Shown: positions 23,924-32,868 of the stretch, one piece after another
Numbering within the stretch: the first letter of the stretch is position 1
Layout: every line of letters starts with the position of its first letter
From: Lysinibacillus xylanilyticus
Lineage (GTDB): Bacteria > Bacillota > Bacilli > Bacillales_A > Planococcaceae
Direction: 5' to 3'
Assembly: GCF_001183605.1 (NCBI RefSeq)
Contig: NZ_LFXJ01000005.1
Span: 1,562,929-1,626,928 of the forward strand
DNA length: 64,000 nt
The notes under the pieces: generated by a model
What the model was told of the DNA's origin: nothing
Databases searched by the model: none
What the model saw: the letters and a program-made list of their open reading frames with translations, nothing else
Program-made: the position numbers and the translations under genes

Positions 23924-24145
23924 ATTTGGTCTCCTACTCACTTTTAAAATATTCTTTCTAGCTTTAACATAATTTTAACATTGAGGTCTTTTTAAATCTG
24001 CGTCGTTTGCCTAAGTATGTTACTTCAAAATCTTTTCAGAGTAAGAGGTAATTTTATTCAAACTAGCATAAATTGTCTGATCAAAAACGTCAATATAAAA
24101 ATAACGCCATCTACTCTTTAAAAACTTCGTTGATCATTTATACGT

Positions 24146-24355
24146 TTAGCGTGACTCTTTTGGTGGTTGGCAGACGTCACATTTACGTTGATGTTTATTT
24201 TTAAATTTAGTAAATGTTTTTTCAAATTTGCTTCCACATGCACATTTAAATAGTAACTTTTGAGAAAAACCGTGATATTCTGTCGTTAGTAACTTACTTT
24301 CCGAATTATTCTCAACAAATTCTTTAATTTTATCAATCGTCCATTTTTTATTCAA
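24146..24355 (-). CDS. Small zinc-ribbon protein
   Basis: This 69-residue protein starts at TTG eight bases after GAGGTG. It has a CxC pair (FKCACGS, about residues 38-40) and a CxxC pair (KCDVCQ, about 59-62), a four-cysteine zinc ribbon. The N-terminal half, IDKIKEFVENNSESKLLTTE, resembles DNA-binding zinc-ribbon modules found at the start of HNH or homing nucleases and in phage proteins. No nuclease domain follows, so it is either a stand-alone binder or a detached module. Isolated gene. Confidence 0.65.
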   Translation of the reverse strand: MNKKWTIDKIKEFVENNSESKLLTTEYHGFSQKLLFKCACGSKFEKTFTKFKNKHQRKCDVCQPPKESR

Positions 24356-24640
24356 TCTCTTACACCTCTATATTTTATCTCAATGCGAAGTCTTTCTAAG
24401 CATCCGTTCAATTATAAGGAACGTCTTAATACCTTAAGCTACTTATTATAACATGAACTGGTACATAATTAAACAGATTCAAGATATCGTTATCTAACAT
24501 CTCACTACAAATATTGATGCGTCAACGATTTCCATTCCCCAAAAGTCGGCATTTCTAATGTTAAAAGTTCCACCTTCCCGAAATTCGGAAAGACTTTAGA
24601 AAGATCTATTATGCGGGTCCTCCAACCATAATTGCATACA

Positions 24641-24955
24641 TCAAATTCCAATCATTTGTTTTAGTTGTTCAAAAGGTACATATCCAACAATGGGTTCATA
24701 TGATTTATTGTGAATAATCAAACGGGAATGAGGAATTCCCATTACCTTAAATTCTGCTGCAATATCTGGGCTTTTTTCAACATTCACTTTGATAATTTTT
24801 ATCTTACCATTGAATTCTTCACTGAGTTGATTAAGAACTCCTGCAAGCATTTTACATGGGCCACACCACTCGGCCCAGAAATTTAATAACACCATTTTTT
24901 TAGTTTTCAAGTGCTCACTTAACTCTTTCTTTGTTGTTACATGAACTATCGACAT
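24641..24955 (-). CDS. trxA: Thioredoxin
   Basis: The 104-residue product has the whole thioredoxin fold with the active site WAEWCGPCK (Cys about 30 and 33) and the cis-proline in MGIPHSRL (about 75). GGGGG precedes the ATG. It lies downstream of a thioredoxin-reductase-like flavoprotein and an Rrf2 regulator on the same strand. It is probably a secondary thioredoxin serving that reductase, not the housekeeping copy. The gene symbol is by family resemblance only. Confidence 0.9.
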   Translation of the reverse strand: MSIVHVTTKKELSEHLKTKKMVLLNFWAEWCGPCKMLAGVLNQLSEEFNGKIKIIKVNVEKSPDIAAEFKVMGIPHSRLIIHNKSYEPIVGYVPFEQLKQMIGI

Positions 24956-25085
24956 AATTCTTTTCCCCCTTTGTGGAAATACAAATCTTGAAGTTATAAT
25001 ATGCTAATAATTATTATTAGACCCTACTCTCTCTCTTTATCCCACATTAAAGATCTTTAATATCCATAATTAAGCGAAAGATTTT

Positions 25086-25985
25086 TTAAATAATACTGTC
25101 GAAAACAACTGCCATCGCGGCTTTATATCCCTCAGCCGCCGCAACAATTAATGAAGACTGGCCTAAATTTGCTGTTTCCCCCGCTGCATAAACATTTTCC
25201 TGTGACGTACGCCCTGCTGCATCCACAACAATGCTACCATTTTCATTTAAATGACAACCAAGCTGCTCTGCAAAACGGTTTGGACGCACAAAGTTTGGCA
25301 CTATAAAACCTCCAACTCTTTCTATTTCAAAACCTGAACTAAACACTATTTTGTTTAAGTAACCGTCTACACCATGAAGATTCTGAATAGGTTCAGTAAT
25401 GACCGTTATGTCTTTTCTTTCAAGTGCATTCAATGCCGGAGCAGAAAGTTCATGACCATTTGTGGCTATCACTAAATCCTCTGACCAGTTATAAACAAGC
25501 TTCCCTTTAAAAAGGGTCTGTTCTTCATTTTCAGAAATAATAATGAGAGGTTGATCTCTTAATTCCCACCCATCACAAGTTGGACAGCTGAATAAACTTT
25601 TCCCATAATACTTTCGAATATCCGGAATTGACGGGAATTCCTCTTGAATACCTGTCGCCAATATAATTCTCTCAGCAACATACTCAACTTCTTCTAAAGT
25701 CTCAATTTTAAACAAGCCATTTGGTTGTTTCGTAATATTTATAACTGTGTTTTGAAAATAATGAACTGACGGGTATTTTTCCACATCATTCAAAGCTACT
25801 TCTTTAAACTTAGCTGGTTTAATACCATCCCGTGTAAGAAATCCATGTGATTCCTGAGTCACACGATTCCGATTTGTTCCATTATCAAATAACGCGACTT
25901 TTTTCCGAGATCTTCCTAAAATCAAACTAGCGTTTAGCCCAGCGCCACCTGCACCTATAATTGCACAATCAAATAATTCCATCAT
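25086..25985 (-). CDS. Thioredoxin-reductase-like FAD/NAD(P) oxidoreductase
   Basis: The protein has about 299 residues. The N-terminal FAD-binding motif is GAGGAGLNAS (about residues 10-19). A CxxC redox pair lies in LFSCPTCDGWEL, where classic thioredoxin reductase has CATC. A C-terminal FAD-contacting segment reads YAAGETANLGQS. The ATG at 25985 follows GGAG; codon 1 of the longer frame is less likely. The second nucleotide-binding GxGxxx motif is weak, as in ferredoxin-NADP reductase-like or bacillithiol-disulphide-type relatives. With a thioredoxin gene 130 bases downstream and an Rrf2 regulator upstream, a disulphide-reducing role is likely. Confidence 0.85.
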   Translation of the reverse strand: MMELFDCAIIGAGGAGLNASLILGRSRKKVALFDNGTNRNRVTQESHGFLTRDGIKPAKFKEVALNDVEKYPSVHYFQNTVINITKQPNGLFKIETLEEVEYVAERIILATGIQEEFPSIPDIRKYYGKSLFSCPTCDGWELRDQPLIIISENEEQTLFKGKLVYNWSEDLVIATNGHELSAPALNALERKDITVITEPIQNLHGVDGYLNKIVFSSGFEIERVGGFIVPNFVRPNRFAEQLGCHLNENGSIVVDAAGRTSQENVYAAGETANLGQSSLIVAAAEGYKAAMAVVFDSII

Positions 25986-26189
25986 ATAACTCTCCTTCAT
26001 AAGTTGTTTAGAGTACCTGTTGTTTCGGCTCTAATTGAAGTTTTAAAATAGAATGATTCTAAGCATAACCACCTGAAAGTTGGTAGAAGTAAGACATTAG
26101 ATAGATGTCGTTAGCTTTAATCAAAGACTTAAAAGACTCTTCATATCCACAATTATTAAAAAAAATAATGGTGGACTATTCATCCACTA

Positions 26190-26576
26190 CTATTTTTTCA
26201 CAAGATCCGATATTTTTCTATTTCTTAACTCATTCTCCAGTGTTTCCTCTGCAGATAGCATTACTTCTTTTATTACACACTTAGGATCGTTATATAAACA
26301 ACAATCAAACAATGACGATTTGCCTTCAATTGCATGTATTATATCTAGAAATGAAATATCTTCCCAATTCCGACTAAGTGTATAACCACCATTGGCACCC
26401 GATACAGAATTAATCATTCCCTCTTTTACTAACTTAGTTAAGATCTTAGACAAATACGTAGGAGAAACATCTTGCATCTCAGCTAATTGTTGGACACCTA
26501 CTGGTTTATTTGTTGCTTCCTTGGCAAGAAAAAGCATTGTATGTAGTGCATAATTTGTAGCTTTAGAATATTTCAT
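26190..26576 (-). CDS. Rrf2-family redox or Fe-S regulator
   Basis: This is a winged-helix protein of about 128 residues starting at ATG 26576 (GAGGTGG upstream). It has the Rrf2 pattern MKYSKATNYALHTMLFLAK and the wing GGYTLSR. Three cysteines cluster in LFDCCLYNDPKC (about residues 91-99). This is the position where IscR/NsrR-type proteins ligate an Fe-S cluster and where other members sense thiol or peroxide stress. It precedes the reductase and thioredoxin genes on the same strand and probably regulates them. The signal itself is inferred. Confidence 0.88.
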   Translation of the reverse strand: MKYSKATNYALHTMLFLAKEATNKPVGVQQLAEMQDVSPTYLSKILTKLVKEGMINSVSGANGGYTLSRNWEDISFLDIIHAIEGKSSLFDCCLYNDPKCVIKEVMLSAEETLENELRNRKISDLVKK

Positions 26577-26690
26577 AATCTTTATCCACCTCAATTAGAG
26601 ACTTTACATATCTATAATAGCATTGAATTTTAGTTACTTCAATATTCATGTCTTTTGAGGTGAAAATCAACCATCTTTGAAAGATAGCGG

Positions 26691-27209
26691 CTAACTTTGT
26701 CTTTTTAAAATGGCAAGCATCTGAAAAATCGGTCCTCTATGATGTGACTCATGTTCAAGGAGATGATAAATAACCCACTCAGGTGTGACATCGTAATGTG
26801 GAAGACTTCTAGATGTACGCCAATCCTCTATGTCCATTGAGCGAAAATGGAAAAGCAGTTCATCACGGACACATTGTAGACGATATAAATGTTCATCTAA
26901 AGTTTGACCCTCTATATGGCTCAATGTGTCATCCTCATTACGGTCTTCATGAGAAAATAAGGAACGAATCTTTGTATCCCATTTACCGCCTAGAACCTCT
27001 TCATAGAGCCAGTCGGCTTCAATTAGAGCTATATGATATAACAACGATCCAATGGAGTGATCGTTTAGTTTGGCATCGAGCTGTTGCTGACTTATTCCTG
27101 AAATTTTTTCTAAAAGCGTACGCCGAACATCTTCTAAACACCATATCCAGCGACCTATCTCTGTTTCAAAATCTGACACGGGAACGACAACCAAATTTTT
27201 TCTCTCCAT
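26691..27209 (-). CDS. DinB-family protein
   Basis: This 172-residue four-helix-bundle protein has the DinB/YfiT-type metal-binding histidines: SLLYHIALIEADW (His about 57) and VIYHLLEHESHHRG near the C-terminus (HExxHH pattern). Such proteins bind a divalent metal, and some act as thiol transferases such as bacillithiol S-transferases. GGAGGAG precedes the ATG. It is monocistronic between the Rrf2 gene and the CPBP protease gene. Activity is not established from sequence. Confidence 0.88.
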   Translation of the reverse strand: MERKNLVVVPVSDFETEIGRWIWCLEDVRRTLLEKISGISQQQLDAKLNDHSIGSLLYHIALIEADWLYEEVLGGKWDTKIRSLFSHEDRNEDDTLSHIEGQTLDEHLYRLQCVRDELLFHFRSMDIEDWRTSRSLPHYDVTPEWVIYHLLEHESHHRGPIFQMLAILKRQS

Positions 27210-27318
27210 CTTATTTCTCCTCCGTATTCCTCAAATTTGCCCATTTGCTCTGTGATCAAAAACCCCACTTAAAATAGCCGTTCGTTGATCAACTGCCGCT
27301 CCTCTCGCTCAACTAACA

Positions 27319-28152
27319 CTAAACCATATATTGTTTTGCATGAATAACGTTTGTATCTTCCTTTCCATACAATACGTTCTTTGGATTAATAATGATGATT
27401 AAAACGGCTACAATGAAGTAAAAAATGGCGTTATACATGAGTAAATCAATTAATTTACCGTTTATTAAGCCCAGAAAAAAATTAAAGAATTGGTGGATAA
27501 TGATTGGGACGATTAAATTTTGATTTAAATTATGAAATGCTGTCATGACGATTTTAGTAGACATGATTGCAATCATAAAGAGTAGAATATATTTGATTAA
27601 ATCAATGCCCACATACCCTGTAGTAAACCATAAGGGTAGATGCCACATCCCCCACCAAAACCCTATTATTATCGAAGCTTTTAATGGCGAATGCTTTTTT
27701 TTGAGCTCCATTTGAGCGAAACCTCTCCACCCTAATTCTTCTCCTAGTGGCCCAGAAAGAAGGTGATTAAAAAAGTAATAGATTAACATTCCCCATGAAG
27801 AAACAGTAAAAATAGAGTCTACTTCACTAGTATTAGATACAATATACAAAATCATCAAAAATATGAAAGCTTGAATCATAATTGCAATGAAAATCACAGA
27901 AAACTTAAGTTTATTCTTGAATTTATCTTTTACAAATTGCATAAAACTTTGCCCAGGATAAATTTTTTTAAATAATATTGCAAAAGCAAAGGTTGAGGAC
28001 CAAGCTGATATACAGAGCATTACATTAAAAATCCATTTAGGAAATCCTAACACGCTTGTGGCACCTACAAGACAAAAAAGTGGCAAAAAAATGATATTGG
28101 TCAGTAAAATAAAGCTTGCTACTGGTTTTTTTAGTTTCTTTTCTCTATTCAT
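27319..28152 (-). CDS. CPBP-family intramembrane metalloprotease
   Basis: The protein has about 277 residues and eight hydrophobic segments. The CPBP (Abi, CAAX-protease-like) signatures are present: EELGWRGFAQMEL (glutamates of motif 1), WGMWHLPLWF (histidine of motif 2) and IIIHQFFNFF (motif 3). The ATG at 28152 follows GGGGAAAATAC. In Gram-positives, members of this family act in bacteriocin self-immunity or maturation, or have unknown substrates. No bacteriocin gene was found next to it. Confidence 0.9.
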   Translation of the reverse strand: MNREKKLKKPVASFILLTNIIFLPLFCLVGATSVLGFPKWIFNVMLCISAWSSTFAFAILFKKIYPGQSFMQFVKDKFKNKLKFSVIFIAIMIQAFIFLMILYIVSNTSEVDSIFTVSSWGMLIYYFFNHLLSGPLGEELGWRGFAQMELKKKHSPLKASIIIGFWWGMWHLPLWFTTGYVGIDLIKYILLFMIAIMSTKIVMTAFHNLNQNLIVPIIIHQFFNFFLGLINGKLIDLLMYNAIFYFIVAVLIIIINPKNVLYGKEDTNVIHAKQYMV

Positions 28153-28291
28153 GTATTTTCCCCGCTTCAAACTAAGTATTTCATAAAAATAATATGACTT
28201 ATATTTATGAATACCTTTACCTTAAACCTAGGAGTTACTCACAGGTCAATACTTTTACTACCTCAAAATTCACGAATGAAAAAATAAAAAA

Positions 28292-28315
28292 TACCCTTCA
28301 AAAACTTAAAGGGTA
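28292..28315 (-). terminator. Terminator of the lipoprotein gene
   Basis: TACCCTT and AAGGGTA pair around a 10-base loop. On the minus strand the stem is followed by ATTTTTTATTTTTT. Confidence 0.75.
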
Positions 28316-28331
28316 ATTAAATATATTCTTT

Positions 28332-28934
28332 CTATTCATCGAAATATGTAGTTTTAATATTTTTCTCATCTAAAAATTTTTCGATTTTTTGTTGCTGCCT
28401 TCCGTTTGCTTTAGTAAAATGCTCGGAAGCAAAATTTGATATATCTGTAAAATTACCACTTTCGACCATTCCAACAATTTCATCTTCAATTTGTATGAAA
28501 GTTGCTCTGATGGATGAAACAAATTCATAGATTGTCTTTGAAGGTTCTTTATAATCATCAGGGATATTATTATTACTAATAAAATCATTGAAATTCGTAT
28601 CATTCTTTTCCCCTTCGGCTATTAATGTATTTAATTTTTCCTGATCGGATTTAGTAGCATCCTCATAAAGATAAATAATATTTTCCATTTCTTTATCTAT
28701 TACATGACTATAATCCATATACTTTTTTATACTTGCTTTCATTTCATCTTCACTAATAGTTTCATTCTTTTTATTAGAAACAAATATATCGTCAGGAATT
28801 TTAACAAGTACATTGTTAACAGATTTCCCATTACTTTCTTTATTACTTTCTTCGTTAGGTGTTGTATCGTGTGAACAAGCACACATCAATACAATTGTGA
28901 AAACCATTAGTAGATATAAAATAATTTTTTTCAT
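28332..28934 (-). CDS. Lipoprotein with helical domain
   Basis: The ATG at 28934 has AAAGGAG upstream, although the frame is open for 32 more codons before it. The protein is about 200 residues. Its signal ends in the lipobox VLMCAC (Cys about 19). An Asn/Ser/Glu-rich linker and a mainly alpha-helical acidic domain (EDEMKASIKKYMDYSHVIDK and onward) follow. It resembles NDxxF-motif lipoproteins of Bacillus and relatives (YkyA-like). I do not assign a function. It is monocistronic with its own terminator. Confidence 0.75.
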   Translation of the reverse strand: MKKIILYLLMVFTIVLMCACSHDTTPNEESNKESNGKSVNNVLVKIPDDIFVSNKKNETISEDEMKASIKKYMDYSHVIDKEMENIIYLYEDATKSDQEKLNTLIAEGEKNDTNFNDFISNNNIPDDYKEPSKTIYEFVSSIRATFIQIEDEIVGMVESGNFTDISNFASEHFTKANGRQQQKIEKFLDEKNIKTTYFDE

Positions 28935-29071
28935 ACTAATCTCCTTTTCAATCCATTTTGTCATTAATTTCACGCTTTCTTCTCGAATCCTCTCTACTTC
29001 CTCATGTGCAGTGAACGAACCATTTTGCAATAAATAATTTAATCTAAAATAGGCTCTCCCTCATACCCCTC

Positions 29072-29109
29072 GAGTCATAGTGTACTAGTCAAATAGTACA
29101 CTATGACTC
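29072..29109. repeat. Perfect 16-bp inverted repeat
   Basis: GAGTCATAGTGTACTA (29072-29087) and its exact complement (29094-29109) are separated by GTCAAA. There is no T-run on either side. It lies upstream of the lipoprotein gene and downstream of the MerR gene, so it may be an operator or the trace of an excised element. Confidence 0.7.
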
Positions 29110-29137
29110 CTAAGTTCGCAAGCATTATATCCAAATA

Positions 29138-29171
29138 AAAGGAAGAACACCTAAATAAAGGGCTCTTCCTT
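29138..29171 (-). terminator. Hairpin terminator of the MerR gene
   Basis: AAGGAAGA and TCTTCCTT enclose further partial pairing (ACC/GG). The hairpin lies downstream of the minus-strand MerR gene. Confidence 0.55.
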
Positions 29172-29227
29172 GGTGAAATTAAGTTGAATAAAGTATGCCT
29201 CCTAAGCAAGGCGATGATAAAATAAAT

Positions 29228-30022
29228 TCACTTTATAGGTGCATAAATCTCTAAAAATACACGTTCAAGTCCATCTTCATAAGTGGTCAGTAATAGATTT
29301 ATATAAACTTGCCCCGAAAGATCATATCCTTTTTCTATTGCTACGTTTCTTATACTCGCTTCCACTTTATGATCAATATTTTTTCCACCAGTTGACCATC
29401 TCCCATCTTCCATAATTGTATATATACATTTTGGATGGGATAGAATTTCACCTTCTATTTCTTCATCAGGGTCTTTCACTTTTCTTACAATTATAAATTT
29501 ATCTTCTATCATACCTTCTTCATTGAAGCTGACGACTCTTCTTAAAGATGTAAGAGTAACTGCTTTTTTTAAGCTGTCTGCATTCTTTTTTAGAGTGTCA
29601 TATTCATCATAGGCCGTAAAATGTTCTATTTCCCCCTTTATTTCTAAAGGTTTCATTTCCTTAACTATGTATTGTCCTAAAAATTGTTTAATTTTCTCAC
29701 AATCTTCTTTTACTATTTGAAGCTTCTTTAAAAGAAGCTTTTTATACTCTATTTCCTGTAAAACCTCTTGTTCTTTCTCTTCTAATATTGAATGTATTCC
29801 CTCAATACTCTTACTTTTTCTTAATTCCTGGATTTTTTTAATTTCAATATCAATCTCTCTATAGAAATTTACAGTTGTTATATCATAAATATCAAAATGA
29901 CTATATTTTCTATACCCATTCTCCATATTTTGCTTTGGTTTTACTAATTCCTTTTCCTCGTAAAATTTCAAGGTGTCTCTAGATACACCTAAAAAATTAG
30001 CTACCTGCCCAATTGTGTACAT
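29228..30022 (-). CDS. MerR-family regulator with GyrI-like effector domain
   Basis: The 264-residue protein starts with the MerR winged helix (MYTIGQVANFLGVSRDTLKF) and the EEKELVKPxxxxxGYRKY wing. A long coiled coil (about 75-125) follows, then a C-terminal SOUL/GyrI-like ligand-binding domain (about 130-264). This is the layout of BmrR-type multidrug sensors. No cysteines typical of metal sensors are present. No transporter lies beside it, so it may act on a distant target. AAGGAGAG precedes the ATG. Confidence 0.9.
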   Translation of the reverse strand: MYTIGQVANFLGVSRDTLKFYEEKELVKPKQNMENGYRKYSHFDIYDITTVNFYREIDIEIKKIQELRKSKSIEGIHSILEEKEQEVLQEIEYKKLLLKKLQIVKEDCEKIKQFLGQYIVKEMKPLEIKGEIEHFTAYDEYDTLKKNADSLKKAVTLTSLRRVVSFNEEGMIEDKFIIVRKVKDPDEEIEGEILSHPKCIYTIMEDGRWSTGGKNIDHKVEASIRNVAIEKGYDLSGQVYINLLLTTYEDGLERVFLEIYAPIK

Positions 30023-30170
30023 ATTACTCTCCTTATCGCTGTTGCAAATTCTTTATATTATCTTATTTTATCTATTCCACCATATAACACCATATTTTTT
30101 CATTAAATAAAAATTCGGAAAATACTTTTCTCTTGTAAAGTGGACATTTTAATCATGTTCTGAGAAACAA

Positions 30171-30217
30171 AAAAGAGGTTGTCTAATTAGTCTTTTCTGA
30201 CTTTTAGAACCTCTTTT
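30171..30217. terminator. Hairpin terminator
   Basis: AAAAGAGGTT and AACCTCTTTT form a perfect 10-bp stem around a 27-base loop, in the gap between the AraC and MerR genes. It could act on either strand. Confidence 0.6.
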
Positions 30218-30339
30218 AATTATGTCTGTTATTTTAAATTAGTATCGCCAATGTGGAGAGTTTTTGGTGGATTGTAAGTTTTAATTTGAGTCTAGTTTAA
30301 ACAAGTATTATCTTAAAAAAACTGAACTCCCAAAATACT

Positions 30340-31215
30340 TTATTCTTCAAATGAGAGATTTGTCGGTTCCTCTAAAAGATGGTTTTCAAAACTAATGTGG
30401 GTTGTAGGGATATCTTTATCAACTACTTCAAAACTAAGCCCATCCAGCCAAACTTCCCCTTTTCCTGTAAGTAAAATACCGAACGATATTATTGCACTGT
30501 TTTCTGGAACATCAAGAACTATAGAATATCGATTCCAGTTATTTGTACCAATTATTGGCCTATCACTCATATTATCGAACTGCAGGATATCCTCCGATGC
30601 ACTATCTACTCGCATCCAAAGTCCTGAGAATTGTTTTACATTATTAGTTTTAATAAACCCAGAGAGTTTAATTCTCTTACCTCTAAATTCATCAGCCTTG
30701 AATTGTTGCATCATTGTTGCAAATTCATCTGGAGCGTGAACAGTTTTTGATTTTAAATATCCCGATGCTTTTCCTTGATGTACATTTTTCTCATCTATTC
30801 CTATTTCATAATTATAAGGATGACTCCCACTAATAAACCAGCCTTTAATTTTCTCTTCCACTATGGATTCCTCCCTATTTCTTCTCATAGTTCTCATTAC
30901 TTTTCTGTATTGCCCTGGTGGCAAATAGTACAATTTTTTGAATGCACGTGTAAAGGTTTCTTGTGACTCAAATTGATAATAGAATGCGATATCTATAATT
31001 CTTTCATCAGTATTAAGAAGTATACTTGCAGCATTTGCAAGCCGCCTCATTCGGATATATTCTGTGACAGACACTCCAACAGAGGTTTGAAAAACTCTGT
31101 GAAAATGATATCTTGAAAATCCTGTCACTGCATCAATATCATTGGCGGAAATTTGCTCATGTAAATGAGATTCAATCCAGTTTATTGTTTTTTGAATTGT
31201 CCATTCATATTTCAA
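30340..31215 (-). CDS. AraC-family regulator with C-terminal sandwich domain
   Basis: Residues 1-105 are the double helix-turn-helix of AraC/XylS proteins, with the second-helix signature IAFYYQFESQETFTRAFKKL placed at the N-terminus. The remainder (about 120-291) is a beta-rich domain with repeated W/G motifs (KGWFISGSHPYNYEIGID, SGLWMRVDSA, GEVWLDGLSFEVVD). It looks like a carbohydrate-binding or jelly-roll fold and is known in some Bacillus AraC proteins. The TTG start has GGGGAGGTG. Target and ligand are unknown. Confidence 0.85.
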   Translation of the reverse strand: MKYEWTIQKTINWIESHLHEQISANDIDAVTGFSRYHFHRVFQTSVGVSVTEYIRMRRLANAASILLNTDERIIDIAFYYQFESQETFTRAFKKLYYLPPGQYRKVMRTMRRNREESIVEEKIKGWFISGSHPYNYEIGIDEKNVHQGKASGYLKSKTVHAPDEFATMMQQFKADEFRGKRIKLSGFIKTNNVKQFSGLWMRVDSASEDILQFDNMSDRPIIGTNNWNRYSIVLDVPENSAIISFGILLTGKGEVWLDGLSFEVVDKDIPTTHISFENHLLEEPTNLSFEE

Positions 31216-31546
31216 CGGTATTTCACCTCCCCTTCACTTATAATCATAACAAATTCAAATTTATGATTTTTGACTTTTTTTGCGATGTTTTCATAATAAG
31301 ATATATTTTAACAAAACACCTCTATTCAATTGATTTTTTTCTATACTAATGTAAAAGTCTATTACTGGTATCTAAGTGGATATTTGCCCCTTTTACTATT
31401 CCACCTTTCAGCATAGCCTGTTCACCTAAAAAAGTTACATGCTTATACTTGCTTAAAGATCTCATATTGCCTTACCATAGTTAAGCAATGATATGTGACA
31501 GTATCCATTACTCTTACACAATCTTGAAAATATCTTTACTTAAGGA
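31216..31546. other. Intergenic, no gene seen
   Basis: This stretch of about 330 AT-rich bases lies between divergent genes. Promoters for both must lie here, but I cannot point to convincing -35/-10 pairs or a palindrome. Confidence 0.5.
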
Positions 31547-31555
31547 GTGGTAGAA

Positions 31556-32752
31556 TTGGCACGTGTTTTATTTATTAACGGTGGATCAGAAGGACATATC
31601 AATCCAACTATTGGCGTTGTGCAGGAGCTAATTTTGCGAGGAGAAGAGGTCGTATTCTTTACAATAGAAGCTTTTCGAGAGCGTATTGAGAAGACGGGAG
31701 CGACTGTGCGCACATTTGACGGTCAAAAATTTATAAAAGCCTTTATCTCAGGTGGAAGAAATCATTTACTTGAAAGAGTCAACGGACTTTTACTTACTGC
31801 AGATATCGTCATACCTAGCGTTCTTGAACAGATTAAAGGAGAGCATTTTGATTACATCATCCACGATTCAATGTTTGGATGTGGCCATTTACTTGCCAAA
31901 ATCCTTAAGCTTCCTGCAATCAATTCATGTACATCTTTTGCTGAGACTAAACAATCATTTGATAGAACATTAGAACATCTTTCAAAAAATGTCCCAACCG
32001 AAGTTTTAAAAAAGATAAATGATGAATTTCAACACCTAACAGCAAAAATTATAGAAACATATGGTGTTGAAATCAATTCTCCTTATGAAGTTTTTTGTAA
32101 TCCCGCACCGCTTACAATCGTTTATACAACTAGGGAATTTCAACCTTTTGGAGAAGCATTTGACCAATCATATAAATTTGTAGGTCCATCCATCTCTTCA
32201 CGATTAACGCAAGAAGACTTCGACCTTACTACAATCAAAGGAAAAAGCCCCATTTACATTTCACTCGGTACAGTCTTAAATCAAGCCATTGATTTCTATA
32301 AGCTTTGTTTTAAAGCATTCGGGAATACTGAGCATACCGTCGTCATGTCTATCGGAGGACAAACTCAACTTGATGAATTGGGAGAGATTCCCGAAAACTT
32401 CATTGTAAAAACTTATGTTCCACAAACTGAATTACTTAAATACACAAAATTATTTATCACACATGGTGGCATGAACAGTACTAATGAAGCTCTCTTTAAC
32501 GGGGTTCCGCTAATCGTAATTCCACTAAGTGCAGATCAACCGATAATTGCTGAGCAAGTTACCAATATCGGAGCAGGTATTCAATTACAAATGCAAACCT
32601 TGACGGCAAATCAATTAAATGAAGCTGCCGATCAAGTGTTAAACAACCCTTCCATCCATAAGGCTGTTGCAAATATTAAAGTCAAAAAATCAGGTGGATA
32701 TCAAAAAGCTGTTGATGAGATTTTTAAATTTAAAAGTCAATACGGTATTTAA
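31556..32752 (+). CDS. MGT-type (macrolide) glycosyltransferase
   Basis: The TTG at 31556 is eight bases after AAGGAG; a GTG three codons earlier lies in that site. The product of about 398 residues is a two-domain GT-B enzyme of family 1. It has an N-terminal NGGSEGHINPTIGVVQEL acceptor-side motif, ISLGTVLNQ in the middle, and the C-terminal sugar-nucleotide motif FITHGGMNSTNEAL followed by PLSADQPIIAEQV. Relatives (YjiC/YojK) glucosylate macrolides, flavonoids or bacilysocin-like compounds using UDP-sugars. It stands alone with its own terminator and may serve xenobiotic inactivation. Confidence 0.92.
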   Translation: MARVLFINGGSEGHINPTIGVVQELILRGEEVVFFTIEAFRERIEKTGATVRTFDGQKFIKAFISGGRNHLLERVNGLLLTADIVIPSVLEQIKGEHFDYIIHDSMFGCGHLLAKILKLPAINSCTSFAETKQSFDRTLEHLSKNVPTEVLKKINDEFQHLTAKIIETYGVEINSPYEVFCNPAPLTIVYTTREFQPFGEAFDQSYKFVGPSISSRLTQEDFDLTTIKGKSPIYISLGTVLNQAIDFYKLCFKAFGNTEHTVVMSIGGQTQLDELGEIPENFIVKTYVPQTELLKYTKLFITHGGMNSTNEALFNGVPLIVIPLSADQPIIAEQVTNIGAGIQLQMQTLTANQLNEAADQVLNNPSIHKAVANIKVKKSGGYQKAVDEIFKFKSQYGI

Positions 32753-32777
32753 AAGCTACCATTATTGGTGGCTTTTT
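32750..32777 (+). terminator. Terminator of the glycosyltransferase gene
   Basis: AAAAGCTACC and GGTGGCTTTT pair around ATTATT and are followed by TT. The stem begins at the stop codon. Confidence 0.85.
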
Positions 32778-32818
32778 TGGTAGGAAAAATTACCACCTTA
32801 ACTAAATTTTAATACTAT

Positions 32819-32859
32819 AAAAAGTTGGGTAAAGATTTCTCTCATACCCAGCTTTTTTA
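32819..32859 (-). terminator. Terminator of the VOC gene
   Basis: AAAAAGTTGGGTA and TACCCAGCTTTTTT pair around a 14-base loop just after the minus-strand VOC gene. It is bidirectional by sequence. Confidence 0.75.
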
Positions 32860-32868
32860 CACCAAACA

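Noticed and set aside
24410..24640. Possible small gene between the zinc-ribbon and thioredoxin genes
   Set aside because: No frame longer than about 30 codons with a ribosome binding site was found.
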